Of a DNA stretch of 64,000 nt, positions 18,507 to 26,626 are shown piece after piece. Origin of the DNA: an uncultured Clostridia bacterium (GTDB lineage Bacteria; Bacillota; Clostridia; TANB77; CAG-508); the NCBI GenBank assembly GCA_948485625.1, contig CAOMRW010000005.1, positions 1 to 64,000 of the forward strand. Direction: 5' to 3'. The translations under genes were made by a program, and so were the position numbers. The notes under the pieces were generated by a model. It was not told the DNA's origin. It worked only from the letters and a program-made list of their open reading frames with translations, and made no database searches. Position 1 is the stretch's first letter. Each line of letters begins with the position of its first letter.

Positions 18507-18773
18507 ATGAACAAACAATTAACAGTTTCTTTCTCTTCTGAAAATGAAGGAAAGGTAGTATCTTCAGTCCTTTCAGTAGATTTAGATTACGAATCTATTG
18601 AAAGATTTACTTCTTGGGTTTGGGATTATAAGCTTGGAGATTTTGATGAAGTAGGAAATATTATTTGCTATTCTTCACGGAATTTCATCGCTTGCCGCAG
18701 AAAGGCTTTGTCTTTAGGCCTTTTACCTACTGCTTCTCTTACAGAAGTTAGGGCAAGAGTTAAAACAACCTAA
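18507..18773 (+). CDS. hypothetical 88-residue protein with an in-frame CGG codon
   Basis: I do not recognise this protein. It has its own strong promoter, an ideal AGGAGG site and a strong terminator starting just after its stop codon, so it is likely well expressed. Base composition is richer in GC than its neighbours, with rare CGC and CGG codons. The CGG at 18678-18680 (TCA CGG AAT) is the only in-frame CGG in the window that does not obviously need a frameshift. If the C were skipped here too, the protein would end 16 codons later at a TAG, giving about 70 residues. The 0-frame version ends right at the terminator, which favours plain reading. Which product is made is unresolved. Confidence 0.7.
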   Translation: MNKQLTVSFSSENEGKVVSSVLSVDLDYESIERFTSWVWDYKLGDFDEVGNIICYSSRNFIACRRKALSLGLLPTASLTEVRARVKTT

Positions 18774-18774
18774 A

Positions 18775-18817
18775 AAAAAATGGTGGAATTTAGAGTTCTT
18801 AAGTTCCACCATTTTTT
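18775..18817 (+). terminator. intrinsic terminator after the 88-residue gene
   Basis: A perfect 14-bp stem (AAAAAATGGTGGAA with TTCCACCATTTTTT) with a 15-base loop ends in a T-run. It starts right after the stop codon and could act in both directions. Confidence 0.9.
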
Positions 18818-18834
18818 CATTTTTATAATATTAT

Positions 18835-19929
18835 TTATTTTATATTTTTTATCTCATCTTCTGTCATTCCTGTAATTTTGCATATTAATTTCATTGGTAA
18901 GTTTTCTTTTATCATATTTTTTATATCTTCTATTTTTCCTTCTTTTATAGAATCTTCCCTTAATTTTTCTCTTTCCCTATTTAGCATTTCTACTACTCTC
19001 ATTGTTGCTTCATTCACCTCCCCTAAATTTTTCAATATTTCATTTGCAATCTCTTTATAATTACGTTTTTGTACTATTGCTTTTACTGCTATTATAAAAA
19101 AATCTTTTTCTTCTTTTGTATATTTTAGTTCTTTATTTTTTAATTCTTTTGATATTTTATTCAAATTTTCTATAAATTCTTTCTTAGTTGTTGCTTTCTC
19201 CATTAACATTATTTTATTTATTATTGATTTTTCTTTTAATAATCTTTCATTACTTATTTTGTTTATATCATATAAATTATATTTTGATAATTCTAATCCT
19301 TTATAATTTCTCCATTTTAGCTGTATCTTTTTTAAATCTAGTTCTGCATTCCATTCTTTTCTTCCAGTATATAATACTATTGGGATTATATTGGGATATT
19401 CATATCTTTTATTTTTATATTCTTCTTTTTCATCTACCAATACACTTTCTATTATTTCTATTTCATATTTCAGCATTCTATATGGCATTGAATAATCTAT
19501 TTTGGTTTGATGTTCTATTATAAAAAATACATTTTCATTTTTTATTTTATATACTACATCTGCTTCTGAATTTTTTAATTTATTAGATATATAACTACTA
19601 TTATAATTTTCTATATCATCTTTAGTTATCTTCTCTTCTTTTTCTAAAAATTCATTTATTATCTGTACTGCATTTTCTTTTTTATCTAGTAATTTTCTAA
19701 ATATTTTATCATGTGGATTTTTTATTTCTGTTGTTTCATATTTTTCTTCATTATCATTTAATTCTGTAGTATTATTTTCATATTTTTCCTTATATAATAG
19801 ATATTCCTTTATCGTAAATATTTCTATATCACTTCTATTTTGTATATTATAATATAACCTTTTTCTTTTGTCAATATTTATTCGACAGTTAATATATTTT
19901 TTCTTTACTTTCTCTCTTATAACTACCAC
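18835..19929 (-). CDS. Rpn-family recombination-promoting nuclease
   Basis: A 364-residue protein of the Rpn/transposase_31 family of PD-(D/E)XK nucleases. The core starts at NPHDKIFRKLLDKKENA (about residue 72), continues through SEADVVYKIKNENVFFIIEHQTK, which holds the catalytic Asp and Glu-x-Gln, and PYRMLKYEIEI. The C-terminal helical tail is typical. Members stimulate DNA recombination or act in phage defence. The start is uncertain: the frame opens at a GTG (19929) that overlaps the likely GAGGTGG site, and the first 70 residues are not typical of the family. No partner gene is visible. Confidence 0.85.
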   Translation of the reverse strand: MVVIREKVKKKYINCRINIDKRKRLYYNIQNRSDIEIFTIKEYLLYKEKYENNTTELNDNEEKYETTEIKNPHDKIFRKLLDKKENAVQIINEFLEKEEKITKDDIENYNSSYISNKLKNSEADVVYKIKNENVFFIIEHQTKIDYSMPYRMLKYEIEIIESVLVDEKEEYKNKRYEYPNIIPIVLYTGRKEWNAELDLKKIQLKWRNYKGLELSKYNLYDINKISNERLLKEKSIINKIMLMEKATTKKEFIENLNKISKELKNKELKYTKEEKDFFIIAVKAIVQKRNYKEIANEILKNLGEVNEATMRVVEMLNREREKLREDSIKEGKIEDIKNMIKENLPMKLICKITGMTEDEIKNIK

Positions 19930-20037
19930 CTCTTCTTAATTATTTTTTATTTGGAATTTTTTTAGATTAAAATTTAAATACTTTTAAATATTCTTGATTT
20001 AAAATTTGAATAAAAATATATTATTATATTACAATAA

Positions 20038-20081
20038 AATGCCGAATTTTGCAATTGTTTTCTATCGCAAATTTCGACATT
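20038..20081 (-). terminator. hairpin terminator downstream of smc
   Basis: A stem of about 15 bp with two mismatches (AATGCCGAATTTTGC with GCAAATTTCGACATT) is followed by TTTTATTGT on the minus strand. It lies about 110 bases after the smc stop. Confidence 0.55.
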
Positions 20082-20189
20082 TGTATTGGTTATTAGAGTT
20101 TATTGATTTTAATGCCCCTCCTAAAAAGTTAATATTTCATTAAAATCATTTTTCCCTCGGCTCAATATGAGCTCTAAAAAAATCTAATA

Positions 20190-23100
20190 TTATTGTGACA
20201 ACTTCATAGATAATAATTTAGAAATTCCACTTTCCTCCATAGTAACACCATAAACACTGTCTGCTGCTTCCATTGTTCCTTTTCTATGAGTAATAACTAA
20301 AAATTGTGTATCTTTAGTAAATTTCTTTAAATATTCAGCATATCTAAATACATTTACATCATCTAAAGCAGCTTCAATTTCATCTAATACGCAGAATGGT
20401 GCTGGATTTATTTTTAATATAGCAAATAGTAATGCAATTGCAGTAAAAGCTTTTTCTCCTCCTGATAATAACATCATATTTTGTAGTTTTTTTCCTGGTG
20501 GTTGTACAGTAATTTCTATTCCACATTCTAAGATATTTTCCTCATCTTCTAGTTTTAGTTCTGCTTTTCCTCCACCAAATAGTTCTGCAAATACTTCTCC
20601 AAAATTCTTGTTTATTACTTTAAATTTTTCTTTAAATTGTTCTTTCATTATTTGTGTCATATCAGATATTACTTTTCTTAATTTGCTCATTGTATTTTCT
20701 AAGTCTAGTCTTTGCTCACTCATAAAATCATATCTGTCTTTTAAATTTTTGTATTCTTCAATTGAGTCAACATTAACACTACCAAGTTCTTTAATTTCTG
20801 TTCTTAAATTATTCACTCTTCTTTGTGTTAGCCCTACATTTTCTGGTTTTTCATATTCTGTTGCATTATTTGGTGTTATTTCATATTCTTCCCACATTTT
20901 ATTGTATATTTCATTAATATCTTCTTCAATTTTAGTTTTCTTAACATCTAATTTTACAAGTTGTCCTTTTAAATCTTCAATTATTTTGAATTTTTCTGTT
21001 ATTTCATCTTCTTGTTTTGAAAGTTTTTCACCTTTTTGTGTTCTTTCTTTTTTTAATTCTTCTATTTTAGAACTACTATTTTGTACATTTTGTTTTACTT
21101 CTTCAATTTTTTCTTGTATTTCTTGTATTGATTTTTCTAAATTCTCATTATCTAATTTAATTTGTTCTATTTGTGCTTTTTTGTTTTCTATACTTTGTTT
21201 TGTATTTTCTAGTTCTTGATTTATTCTCTCTTGTATTTCTTTTATTGATATTTCACTTTCATCAAATGATGATACTGAAATTTTTAAGTTAGTAATATCA
21301 AAGTTCAAATCATCAATATATTTTTGGTCGTCTTTGTTAAGTTCAGCAAATTCAGTTATTAATTTAGATAATTCTTCATTTTTAGAAATGATTTGTTCTA
21401 TTTCTTGTTGTATTTTTTCTTTATTTATTGTTGCTTCTTCTTTTTGTTTTTCAAGACTCTGTTGTTCTTCTTTTAATCTTGTTAATCGTTTTTCAAGTTT
21501 TTCAATGTTTTCATTTATTGATAGTATTTTCTGTTTTTCAGTTGCATATGTAATGTCTATTTCTTGTAGTTCTTTTTCTAGATTTGATGATAACTCTAAT
21601 ATTCCTTCAATTGATTCTTCATAATTTTGCTTATCATTCTGTAATTTTTCTATTCTTTGTTTTAAATTATTAATTTCTTTTTGTAATTTTTCTATTTCTT
21701 TTCCTCTGCCTAAAATGTTTACAGTTTTTTTAGCAACTGAACCTCCTGTTATTGCTCCTGATGGGTTTATTAAGTCTCCTTCTTTTGTTACAATTCTAAA
21801 TGTATATCCATTTTGTTTTGCAACTTTTATTGCTGTTTCCATATTGTCTACAAGTACTGTTCTTCCTAATAAATTTAATATGATTTGTTCATATTTTTTG
21901 TTGTATTTTATTAAGTCAGATGCAATTCCTATAATGCCTTTTTCATTTCCTTTTATTTTGTCTAACTTTTTACCCTTAACAGATGTAATTGGTAAGAATG
22001 ATGCTCTTCCTAAATTGTTTTTTCTTAAATGTTCTACTAGTTTTTTTGCATCATCTTCTGTTTCTGTTACTATGTTTTGAAGGCTTGCTCCTAAACACAT
22101 TTCAATTGCAGTGTTTAAATCATCTGGTACTTCTATTATATTTGCTAATACTCCATGCATTCCTTTTCCTAGTTCTTTTACATTTTCACAGTCTTTTAAT
22201 AATGATTTAACACTTTTTATATATCCTTCTTTTTCTTTTTCTGTTTCTATTAAGAACTTTAATCTTGATTCTTTTATTCTCATATCATTTGATAAGATAT
22301 TTATATTATTTTCAAATTCTTTTATTTTTTTGTTTGCTTCTTCTCTTTGTTTTGCTATTTCATCTAATGATTTTTGTGTTTTGTTCTTTTTGTTTTCTAT
22401 TTCATTAAATTGTTTGCTTATGTCTTCTTTGTTTAAACGTGTATTGTCCAATTCTGATATTGTATTTTGCATTTCTTGTTTTATTTGTGTTTGTCTTTTT
22501 TCATAGTTTTCATAGTTTATAGTTTGTGTATTTATTTCTGATTGAAGTTCATATTTTTTATCTGTATTTTGTTCTACTGTTTGTTTATACCCCTCAATTT
22601 CTAATTCTTTTGATGATAACTTTTGTGTTATTTTATCTAGTTCAGATTGTTTTTCTTTTAGCTCTTTTTCAAATTTTTCTTTGTTTTGTTTTAAATTGTC
22701 TTTTTTATTTTCTTTTTGTTCTAATTCTTCTTTTAATTCTATTATTCTATTATTTTGTTCTTCTATTTCTTTTGAATATCTTTCACTATTTTCATTGTTA
22801 TTTGTAATTTTTGTTTTTGCTACATTTATTTCTGAATTTAATTGTTCTATTTGTTTTTGGCTTTCAAATCCTAAGTTTGACATGTTTTCTATTTCTTCTG
22901 TTATGTTATCTATACTAGTTTTTAACTCTTCTTTTAATGCTTTTATTTTTTCTAGTTTTTCTTCTTCGTCTTTACTATTTTGTTGCATTATTTCTATGTC
23001 TTTTACTATTTCTTCTAAGTCTTTTTTGTATTTTTCTATGTTATATACAAATAGTCCTATTTCAATGCTTTTTAGTTCTTCTCTTAAGTTTAGGTATTTT

Positions 23101-23738
23101 TTTGCTTTGTCTGATTGCATTTGTAATGGTTCTAAATTTCCTTCTATTTCAGATAATATATCATTTATTCTAAGAAGATTTAGTTTTGTATGTTCCAGTT
23201 TCTTTTCTGATTCTTCTTTTCTTGTTCTATATTTTACTATTCCTGCTGCTTCTTCAAATATGTGTCTTCTGTCTTCTGATTTATTACTTAATATTTCATC
23301 TATTTTTCCTTGTCCAATTATTGAATATCCATCTTTTCCTATTCCTGTATCCATAAATAATTCTAATATATCTTTTAATCTACATGGTACTTTGTTTATG
23401 TAATATCCTGTTTCTCCACTTCTATATATCTTTCTTGTTACTGTTACTTCTGTATATTCTATTGGTAAAGTTCCATCTGAGTTGTCAAATACTAGTGATG
23501 CTTCTGCAAATCCTAATGATTTTCTATTTTGTGTTCCTGCAAATATGATGTCTAATGATTTTGCTCCTCTTAGGGATTTCATGCTTTGCTCCCCTAGTAC
23601 CCATCTTATGCTGTCTGATATGTTGCTTTTTCCTGATCCATTTGGTCCTATTACACTTGTTATTCCTGGCATTAGTTCTAATGTTGTTTTATCTGCAAAG
23701 GATTTAAATCCTTGTAATTCTAATCTTTTTAAATACAT
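20190..23738 (-). CDS. smc: chromosome segregation protein SMC
   Basis: SMC forms the condensin-like ATPase ring that organises and segregates the chromosome with ScpA and ScpB. The 1182-residue protein has the full architecture. Walker A GPNGSGKSNISD lies near residue 32. A first long coiled coil is followed by a hinge around residues 500-670, which includes GGSVAKK. The second coiled coil precedes the head with LLSGGEKAFTAIALLFA and Walker B FCVLDEIEAALDD. The ATG follows AGGAAGG. The usual neighbours rnc and ftsY are not adjacent. A dispersed ATGAACGGAGC motif lies about 30 bases upstream. Confidence 0.98.
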   Translation of the reverse strand: MYLKRLELQGFKSFADKTTLELMPGITSVIGPNGSGKSNISDSIRWVLGEQSMKSLRGAKSLDIIFAGTQNRKSLGFAEASLVFDNSDGTLPIEYTEVTVTRKIYRSGETGYYINKVPCRLKDILELFMDTGIGKDGYSIIGQGKIDEILSNKSEDRRHIFEEAAGIVKYRTRKEESEKKLEHTKLNLLRINDILSEIEGNLEPLQMQSDKAKKYLNLREELKSIEIGLFVYNIEKYKKDLEEIVKDIEIMQQNSKDEEEKLEKIKALKEELKTSIDNITEEIENMSNLGFESQKQIEQLNSEINVAKTKITNNNENSERYSKEIEEQNNRIIELKEELEQKENKKDNLKQNKEKFEKELKEKQSELDKITQKLSSKELEIEGYKQTVEQNTDKKYELQSEINTQTINYENYEKRQTQIKQEMQNTISELDNTRLNKEDISKQFNEIENKKNKTQKSLDEIAKQREEANKKIKEFENNINILSNDMRIKESRLKFLIETEKEKEGYIKSVKSLLKDCENVKELGKGMHGVLANIIEVPDDLNTAIEMCLGASLQNIVTETEDDAKKLVEHLRKNNLGRASFLPITSVKGKKLDKIKGNEKGIIGIASDLIKYNKKYEQIILNLLGRTVLVDNMETAIKVAKQNGYTFRIVTKEGDLINPSGAITGGSVAKKTVNILGRGKEIEKLQKEINNLKQRIEKLQNDKQNYEESIEGILELSSNLEKELQEIDITYATEKQKILSINENIEKLEKRLTRLKEEQQSLEKQKEEATINKEKIQQEIEQIISKNEELSKLITEFAELNKDDQKYIDDLNFDITNLKISVSSFDESEISIKEIQERINQELENTKQSIENKKAQIEQIKLDNENLEKSIQEIQEKIEEVKQNVQNSSSKIEELKKERTQKGEKLSKQEDEITEKFKIIEDLKGQLVKLDVKKTKIEEDINEIYNKMWEEYEITPNNATEYEKPENVGLTQRRVNNLRTEIKELGSVNVDSIEEYKNLKDRYDFMSEQRLDLENTMSKLRKVISDMTQIMKEQFKEKFKVINKNFGEVFAELFGGGKAELKLEDEENILECGIEITVQPPGKKLQNMMLLSGGEKAFTAIALLFAILKINPAPFCVLDEIEAALDDVNVFRYAEYLKKFTKDTQFLVITHRKGTMEAADSVYGVTMEESGISKLLSMKLSQ

Positions 23739-23791
23739 TTATTTCATCCTTCCTCTATGCTTTGCTCCGTTCATTTTACTATATTGAATAA

Positions 23792-23820
23792 TAAAAAGCA
23801 AGAAAATTTCTTGCTTTTTA
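23792..23820 (-). terminator. intrinsic terminator of the prepilin-like gene
   Basis: A 14-bp stem (TAAAAAGCAAGAAA with TTTCTTGCTTTTTA) with a minimal loop. On the minus strand its T-rich arm follows the stop at 23848. Confidence 0.75.
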
Positions 23821-23847
23821 TTTGCTAATATTCTGTTATTATTTTAC

Positions 23848-24783
23848 TTACTCTGTTTCTGTTTCTACTTCTACTCCATATACATATATTTCACTTAGAT
23901 AACTTTGTGCCCCTTGCCAGTTATATTTATCACATGTTACTTTTATTGTGTTTCCTTGTGCTTGGCATTCTATATTATATGGCTCTTTTTCTGTTTTTAC
24001 ATCATAACTTCCTGCATTTATATCATTTATATAGATGTTTCCACTTTGCTCTCCCATTCCACTTTGATATGCATTTACAATAACTACTTTGTATATTAAA
24101 TATTCTTTTTCAAAATTGTATTGTATCCAATTTGGTAATGTTATATTACTTACTGTTCCCCATTGTGTATTTTCATTTCTATCAAATACTTTCCATGTAG
24201 CCCATTGGTCACTGTTACATGATGAATATGTAAGATTGTTTACATATCCATTTAAAGTTGGAGAAACTAAATTTTTGTTATTGAATTCTTCACTATATTC
24301 ACTATTTAAAATTATATTTTTTGATTTAGTATTTTTTATAACAGCATATGATGCATATTTACTGTCTATTAGTGAATTCATTGCATTACTATTTTTTGCA
24401 ATTGAATTCATAATTTCTTCACTTCCTACCATTATATTTACACATTGCTTATTATTCATAATTGTATTTAGGTCTGTAGTATTTTCAAATAATTCTGATA
24501 TAGAACTATATTTGTTTTCTAGATTTGCATATGACATCATTTCTTTAAATTCATCATATCCATTTATATATTTTTCGATATTCTTTTCATATTCATCTAA
24601 AATTCCATTTTCTTTATTTTGTGCTTCTTGTGATTTGTTTTTTGCTTCTTTTGCTCTTTCAAATAGCCCACTTCCTGTTAGGCTTGCTATTGATATTCCT
24701 GCTAGTATTAATAATATTATTATTGTTATTACTAGCGCAACCAATGTTATGGCTTTTTGATTTTTTATATCTATGTTTTTCAT
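23848..24783 (-). CDS. prepilin-like secreted protein with discoidin-like C-terminus
   Basis: A 311-residue protein with a type IV prepilin-like N-terminus. After a short basic leader, KAITLVALVITIII begins a single hydrophobic helix (about residues 11-36) ending in the conserved LTGSGLFERAKEAKNKSQEA segment. The middle is helical and polar. The C-terminal 130 residues (ATWKVFDRNENTQWGT, NWIQYNF, then IYINDINAGSYDV) resemble an F5/8-type or discoidin beta-sandwich that binds sugars or surfaces. The ATG at 24783 is used because AAAGGGGA lies upstream. Two other genes in this window share the same N-terminal cassette with different C-termini. Confidence 0.8.
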   Translation of the reverse strand: MKNIDIKNQKAITLVALVITIIILLILAGISIASLTGSGLFERAKEAKNKSQEAQNKENGILDEYEKNIEKYINGYDEFKEMMSYANLENKYSSISELFENTTDLNTIMNNKQCVNIMVGSEEIMNSIAKNSNAMNSLIDSKYASYAVIKNTKSKNIILNSEYSEEFNNKNLVSPTLNGYVNNLTYSSCNSDQWATWKVFDRNENTQWGTVSNITLPNWIQYNFEKEYLIYKVVIVNAYQSGMGEQSGNIYINDINAGSYDVKTEKEPYNIECQAQGNTIKVTCDKYNWQGAQSYLSEIYVYGVEVETETE

Positions 24784-24938
24784 TTGTTCCCCTTTCACTA
24801 TTTTACATTTGTATATTATAATAAAATATAACATACTATTGTTTTTTATTCAACATTTAGATTTAATTTTTTAATATTTATGTAATAATTATAATTTTTT
24901 AATATTTTATTATATACTTTGTTATTTTTATATACAAT

Positions 24939-25130
24939 ATGGGATTAATAGATACTATTGGTGGATTTTTTTCAGGTTCAAACATACAAGAATCATAACT
25001 ACAAGTAAATGAAGAATATAAAAAGTCAAGATTTCCTGATAGAATAGCTGATTTAGTAGGTAGAATAAAAAAGATAAATAGTTTTGATAGTAGTATTTGG
25101 AATTTATCAAATGTTTCTGGTGATAGGGGG
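24939..25130 (+). pseudogene. plus-strand gene remnant interrupted by a stop and a REP element
   Basis: From the ATG at 24939 the plus strand reads MGLIDTIGGFFSGSNIQES, then a TAA (24996-24998). The same frame continues with good codon use (QVNEEYKKSRFPDRIADLVG, then a Lys/Ser-rich helix) until it runs into the palindrome at 25118. There is no clear ribosome binding site. The unbroken frame on both sides of one stop suggests a decayed gene whose 3' part was lost or replaced by the repeat. The family is not recognised. Confidence 0.45.
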
Positions 25131-25193
25131 CCAGGTCTTAAATCCCCATTTTTATACAAAAATGGGGATTTAAGACCTGGCCCCCTATCACCA
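25118..25193. repeat. REP-like palindrome (GGGGGCCAGGTCTT family)
   Basis: A perfect 36-bp inverted repeat with a four-base loop: TGGTGATAGGGGGCCAGGTC at the outer end and an ATCCCCATTTTT inner arm. It is strongly GC-rich against the background. The same GGGGGCCAGGTCTT core occurs at 32395-32430, 33316-33350, 49706-49783 and 52145-52308, including both sides of a REP-associated transposase gene. Confidence 0.9.
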
Positions 25194-25201
25194 CAGACTT
25201 T

Positions 25202-26491
25202 TTACTTAATATCTCTGAATTTTCTATATTTCACATAAAAGATTGTACTAACTATTGATATAATTAGAATTATAAATAAACCTGTTATCGTTGCACCTGT
25301 TTGTGGCAACTTTCCTGTTGCAATAGTTGTATCTTCTTTTTTTATTGGTTTTTGATTATTAGTTGGTGTATTATTAGGTTTCTTCTGTTGATTTTGTTCT
25401 TCTTTTTTATCTGTATTATTATCTGTTGTTGTTTTTTCTAAATATACATATTTTATATTATATTTAATAGCATATTTAGCAGCCATAGAATCTTTATAGC
25501 AATAAATAGTTAAATCCTCATTATGATTTTGGAATACTAAATCTGAATTACTACTATTATATCCTTCTATATTTTCAACATTATCTAATATTGTAATTTT
25601 CTTTAATAAAGAACAATTTTTGAATGCCCACATGCCTATTTCTTTTGCTGTATTAGGTATTACTATTTCTGTTATTGGTGTACTTGCACATACATAATCT
25701 GGTATAACTGTCATTCCTTCTTCTAATACTATATTTTTTAGATTAGTACAACCTACAAATGGTGCTCCTGATGCATTTTTGTTTAATGTCTTTGGTAGTT
25801 TTATACTTGTTAATCCAGTACAGTCTTTAAATGATTGATCAGATATTTTTTGAACATTTCCTAAATCTACTTTTGATAAGCTTGTACATCCTGAAAATGC
25901 CCATAATCCTATTTCTTTTACTGTACTTGGTATTTCTATTTCTGTTATTGGTGTATTTGCACATACATAATCTGGTATAACTGTCATTCCTTCTTCTAAT
26001 ACTATATTTTTTAGATTAGTACAACCTACAAATGGTGCTCCTGATGCATTTTTGTTTAATGTCTTTGGTAGTTTTATACTTGTTAATCCAGTACAGTCTT
26101 TAAATGATTGATCAGATATTTTTTGAACATTTCCTAAATCTACTTTTGATAAGCTTGTACATCCTGAAAATGCCCATAATCCTATTTCTTTTACTGTACT
26201 TGGTATTTCTATTTCTGTTATTTTAGTAGCAGATTTAAGTGCTTCATTTGCTAATGAAATCACTGTTCTTCCATCTAATGTTGATGGAATTGTAATATTT
26301 CCTGTCAATGCTGTTGGATTTGTACATTTCAAATTTTCAATTTGGTTTGATTCATTTACCTTATATTCCCAATTTACTGTTACTCCATTTATAGTAGATG
26401 TTGCAGTATATATATCTTTTGCAAATACATTTCCACTCAATCTCACTAATAATAAAATCATAATTAAAATACTAAAAATTTTTTTTAACAT
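25202..26491 (-). CDS. LPXTG-anchored BspA-like leucine-rich repeat protein
   Basis: A 429-residue cell-wall-anchored surface protein. Residues 1-25 are a signal peptide (basic start, hydrophobic core, VFA cleavage region). Residues about 90-340 are BspA-type leucine-rich repeats with recurring ITEIEIPSTVKEIGLWAF and GCTSL motifs. Two consecutive 91-residue units are almost identical, a 273-bp tandem duplication. A Thr/Asn/Gln/Lys linker leads to the sortase signal LPQTG, a hydrophobic helix and a positive tail (KYRKFRDIK). BspA-like proteins typically bind host or bacterial surfaces. It sits between two prepilin-like genes. Confidence 0.92.
   Translation of the reverse strand: MLKKIFSILIMILLLVRLSGNVFAKDIYTATSTINGVTVNWEYKVNESNQIENLKCTNPTALTGNITIPSTLDGRTVISLANEALKSATKITEIEIPSTVKEIGLWAFSGCTSLSKVDLGNVQKISDQSFKDCTGLTSIKLPKTLNKNASGAPFVGCTNLKNIVLEEGMTVIPDYVCANTPITEIEIPSTVKEIGLWAFSGCTSLSKVDLGNVQKISDQSFKDCTGLTSIKLPKTLNKNASGAPFVGCTNLKNIVLEEGMTVIPDYVCASTPITEIVIPNTAKEIGMWAFKNCSLLKKITILDNVENIEGYNSSNSDLVFQNHNEDLTIYCYKDSMAAKYAIKYNIKYVYLEKTTTDNNTDKKEEQNQQKKPNNTPTNNQKPIKKEDTTIATGKLPQTGATITGLFIILIISIVSTIFYVKYRKFRDIK
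25671..26216. repeat. 273-bp tandem duplication inside the BspA-like gene
   Basis: The blocks 25671-25943 and 25944-26216 are nearly identical at the DNA level, with scattered single-base differences. The period is exactly 91 codons, so the frame is preserved. The near-identity indicates a recent duplication or ongoing homogenisation. Confidence 0.92.
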
Positions 26492-26543
26492 ATGTATCTC
26501 TCCTTTTTATTTTATTATATATTTTACAATTTTTGAGTACAAT

Positions 26544-26576
26544 AAAAGTGACTAGTTTTTGTAGTCACTTTTTTAC
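26544..26576 (-). terminator. intrinsic terminator of the second prepilin-like gene
   Basis: A perfect 11-bp stem (AAAAGTGACTA with TAGTCACTTTT) with a 7-base loop has T-rich flanks on both sides. It lies between the prepilin-like gene stop (26627) and the BspA-like gene start. Confidence 0.8.
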
Positions 26577-26626
26577 ATAATTCTTTTTATAATTTATTTA
26601 TTATTTTAAGTATTATTAAAATAAAT

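Larger units (their letters stand above)
24784..25201. other. 418-bp gap with a decayed gene and a REP-like palindrome
   Basis: Besides the AT-rich upstream region of the prepilin-like gene, this gap contains a plus-strand coding remnant (24939-25130) running into a REP-like palindrome (25118-25193). I see no intact gene. Confidence 0.6.

Noticed and set aside
20608..23403. Long plus-strand open frames opposite smc
   Set aside because: They are Ser/Phe/Leu-rich mirror frames of a coiled-coil gene on the other strand, with no ribosome binding sites.
24899..25159. Minus-strand 86-residue frame in the gap after the BspA-like gene
   Set aside because: It starts inside a REP-like palindrome, has no ribosome binding site and runs antisense to a better coding remnant.
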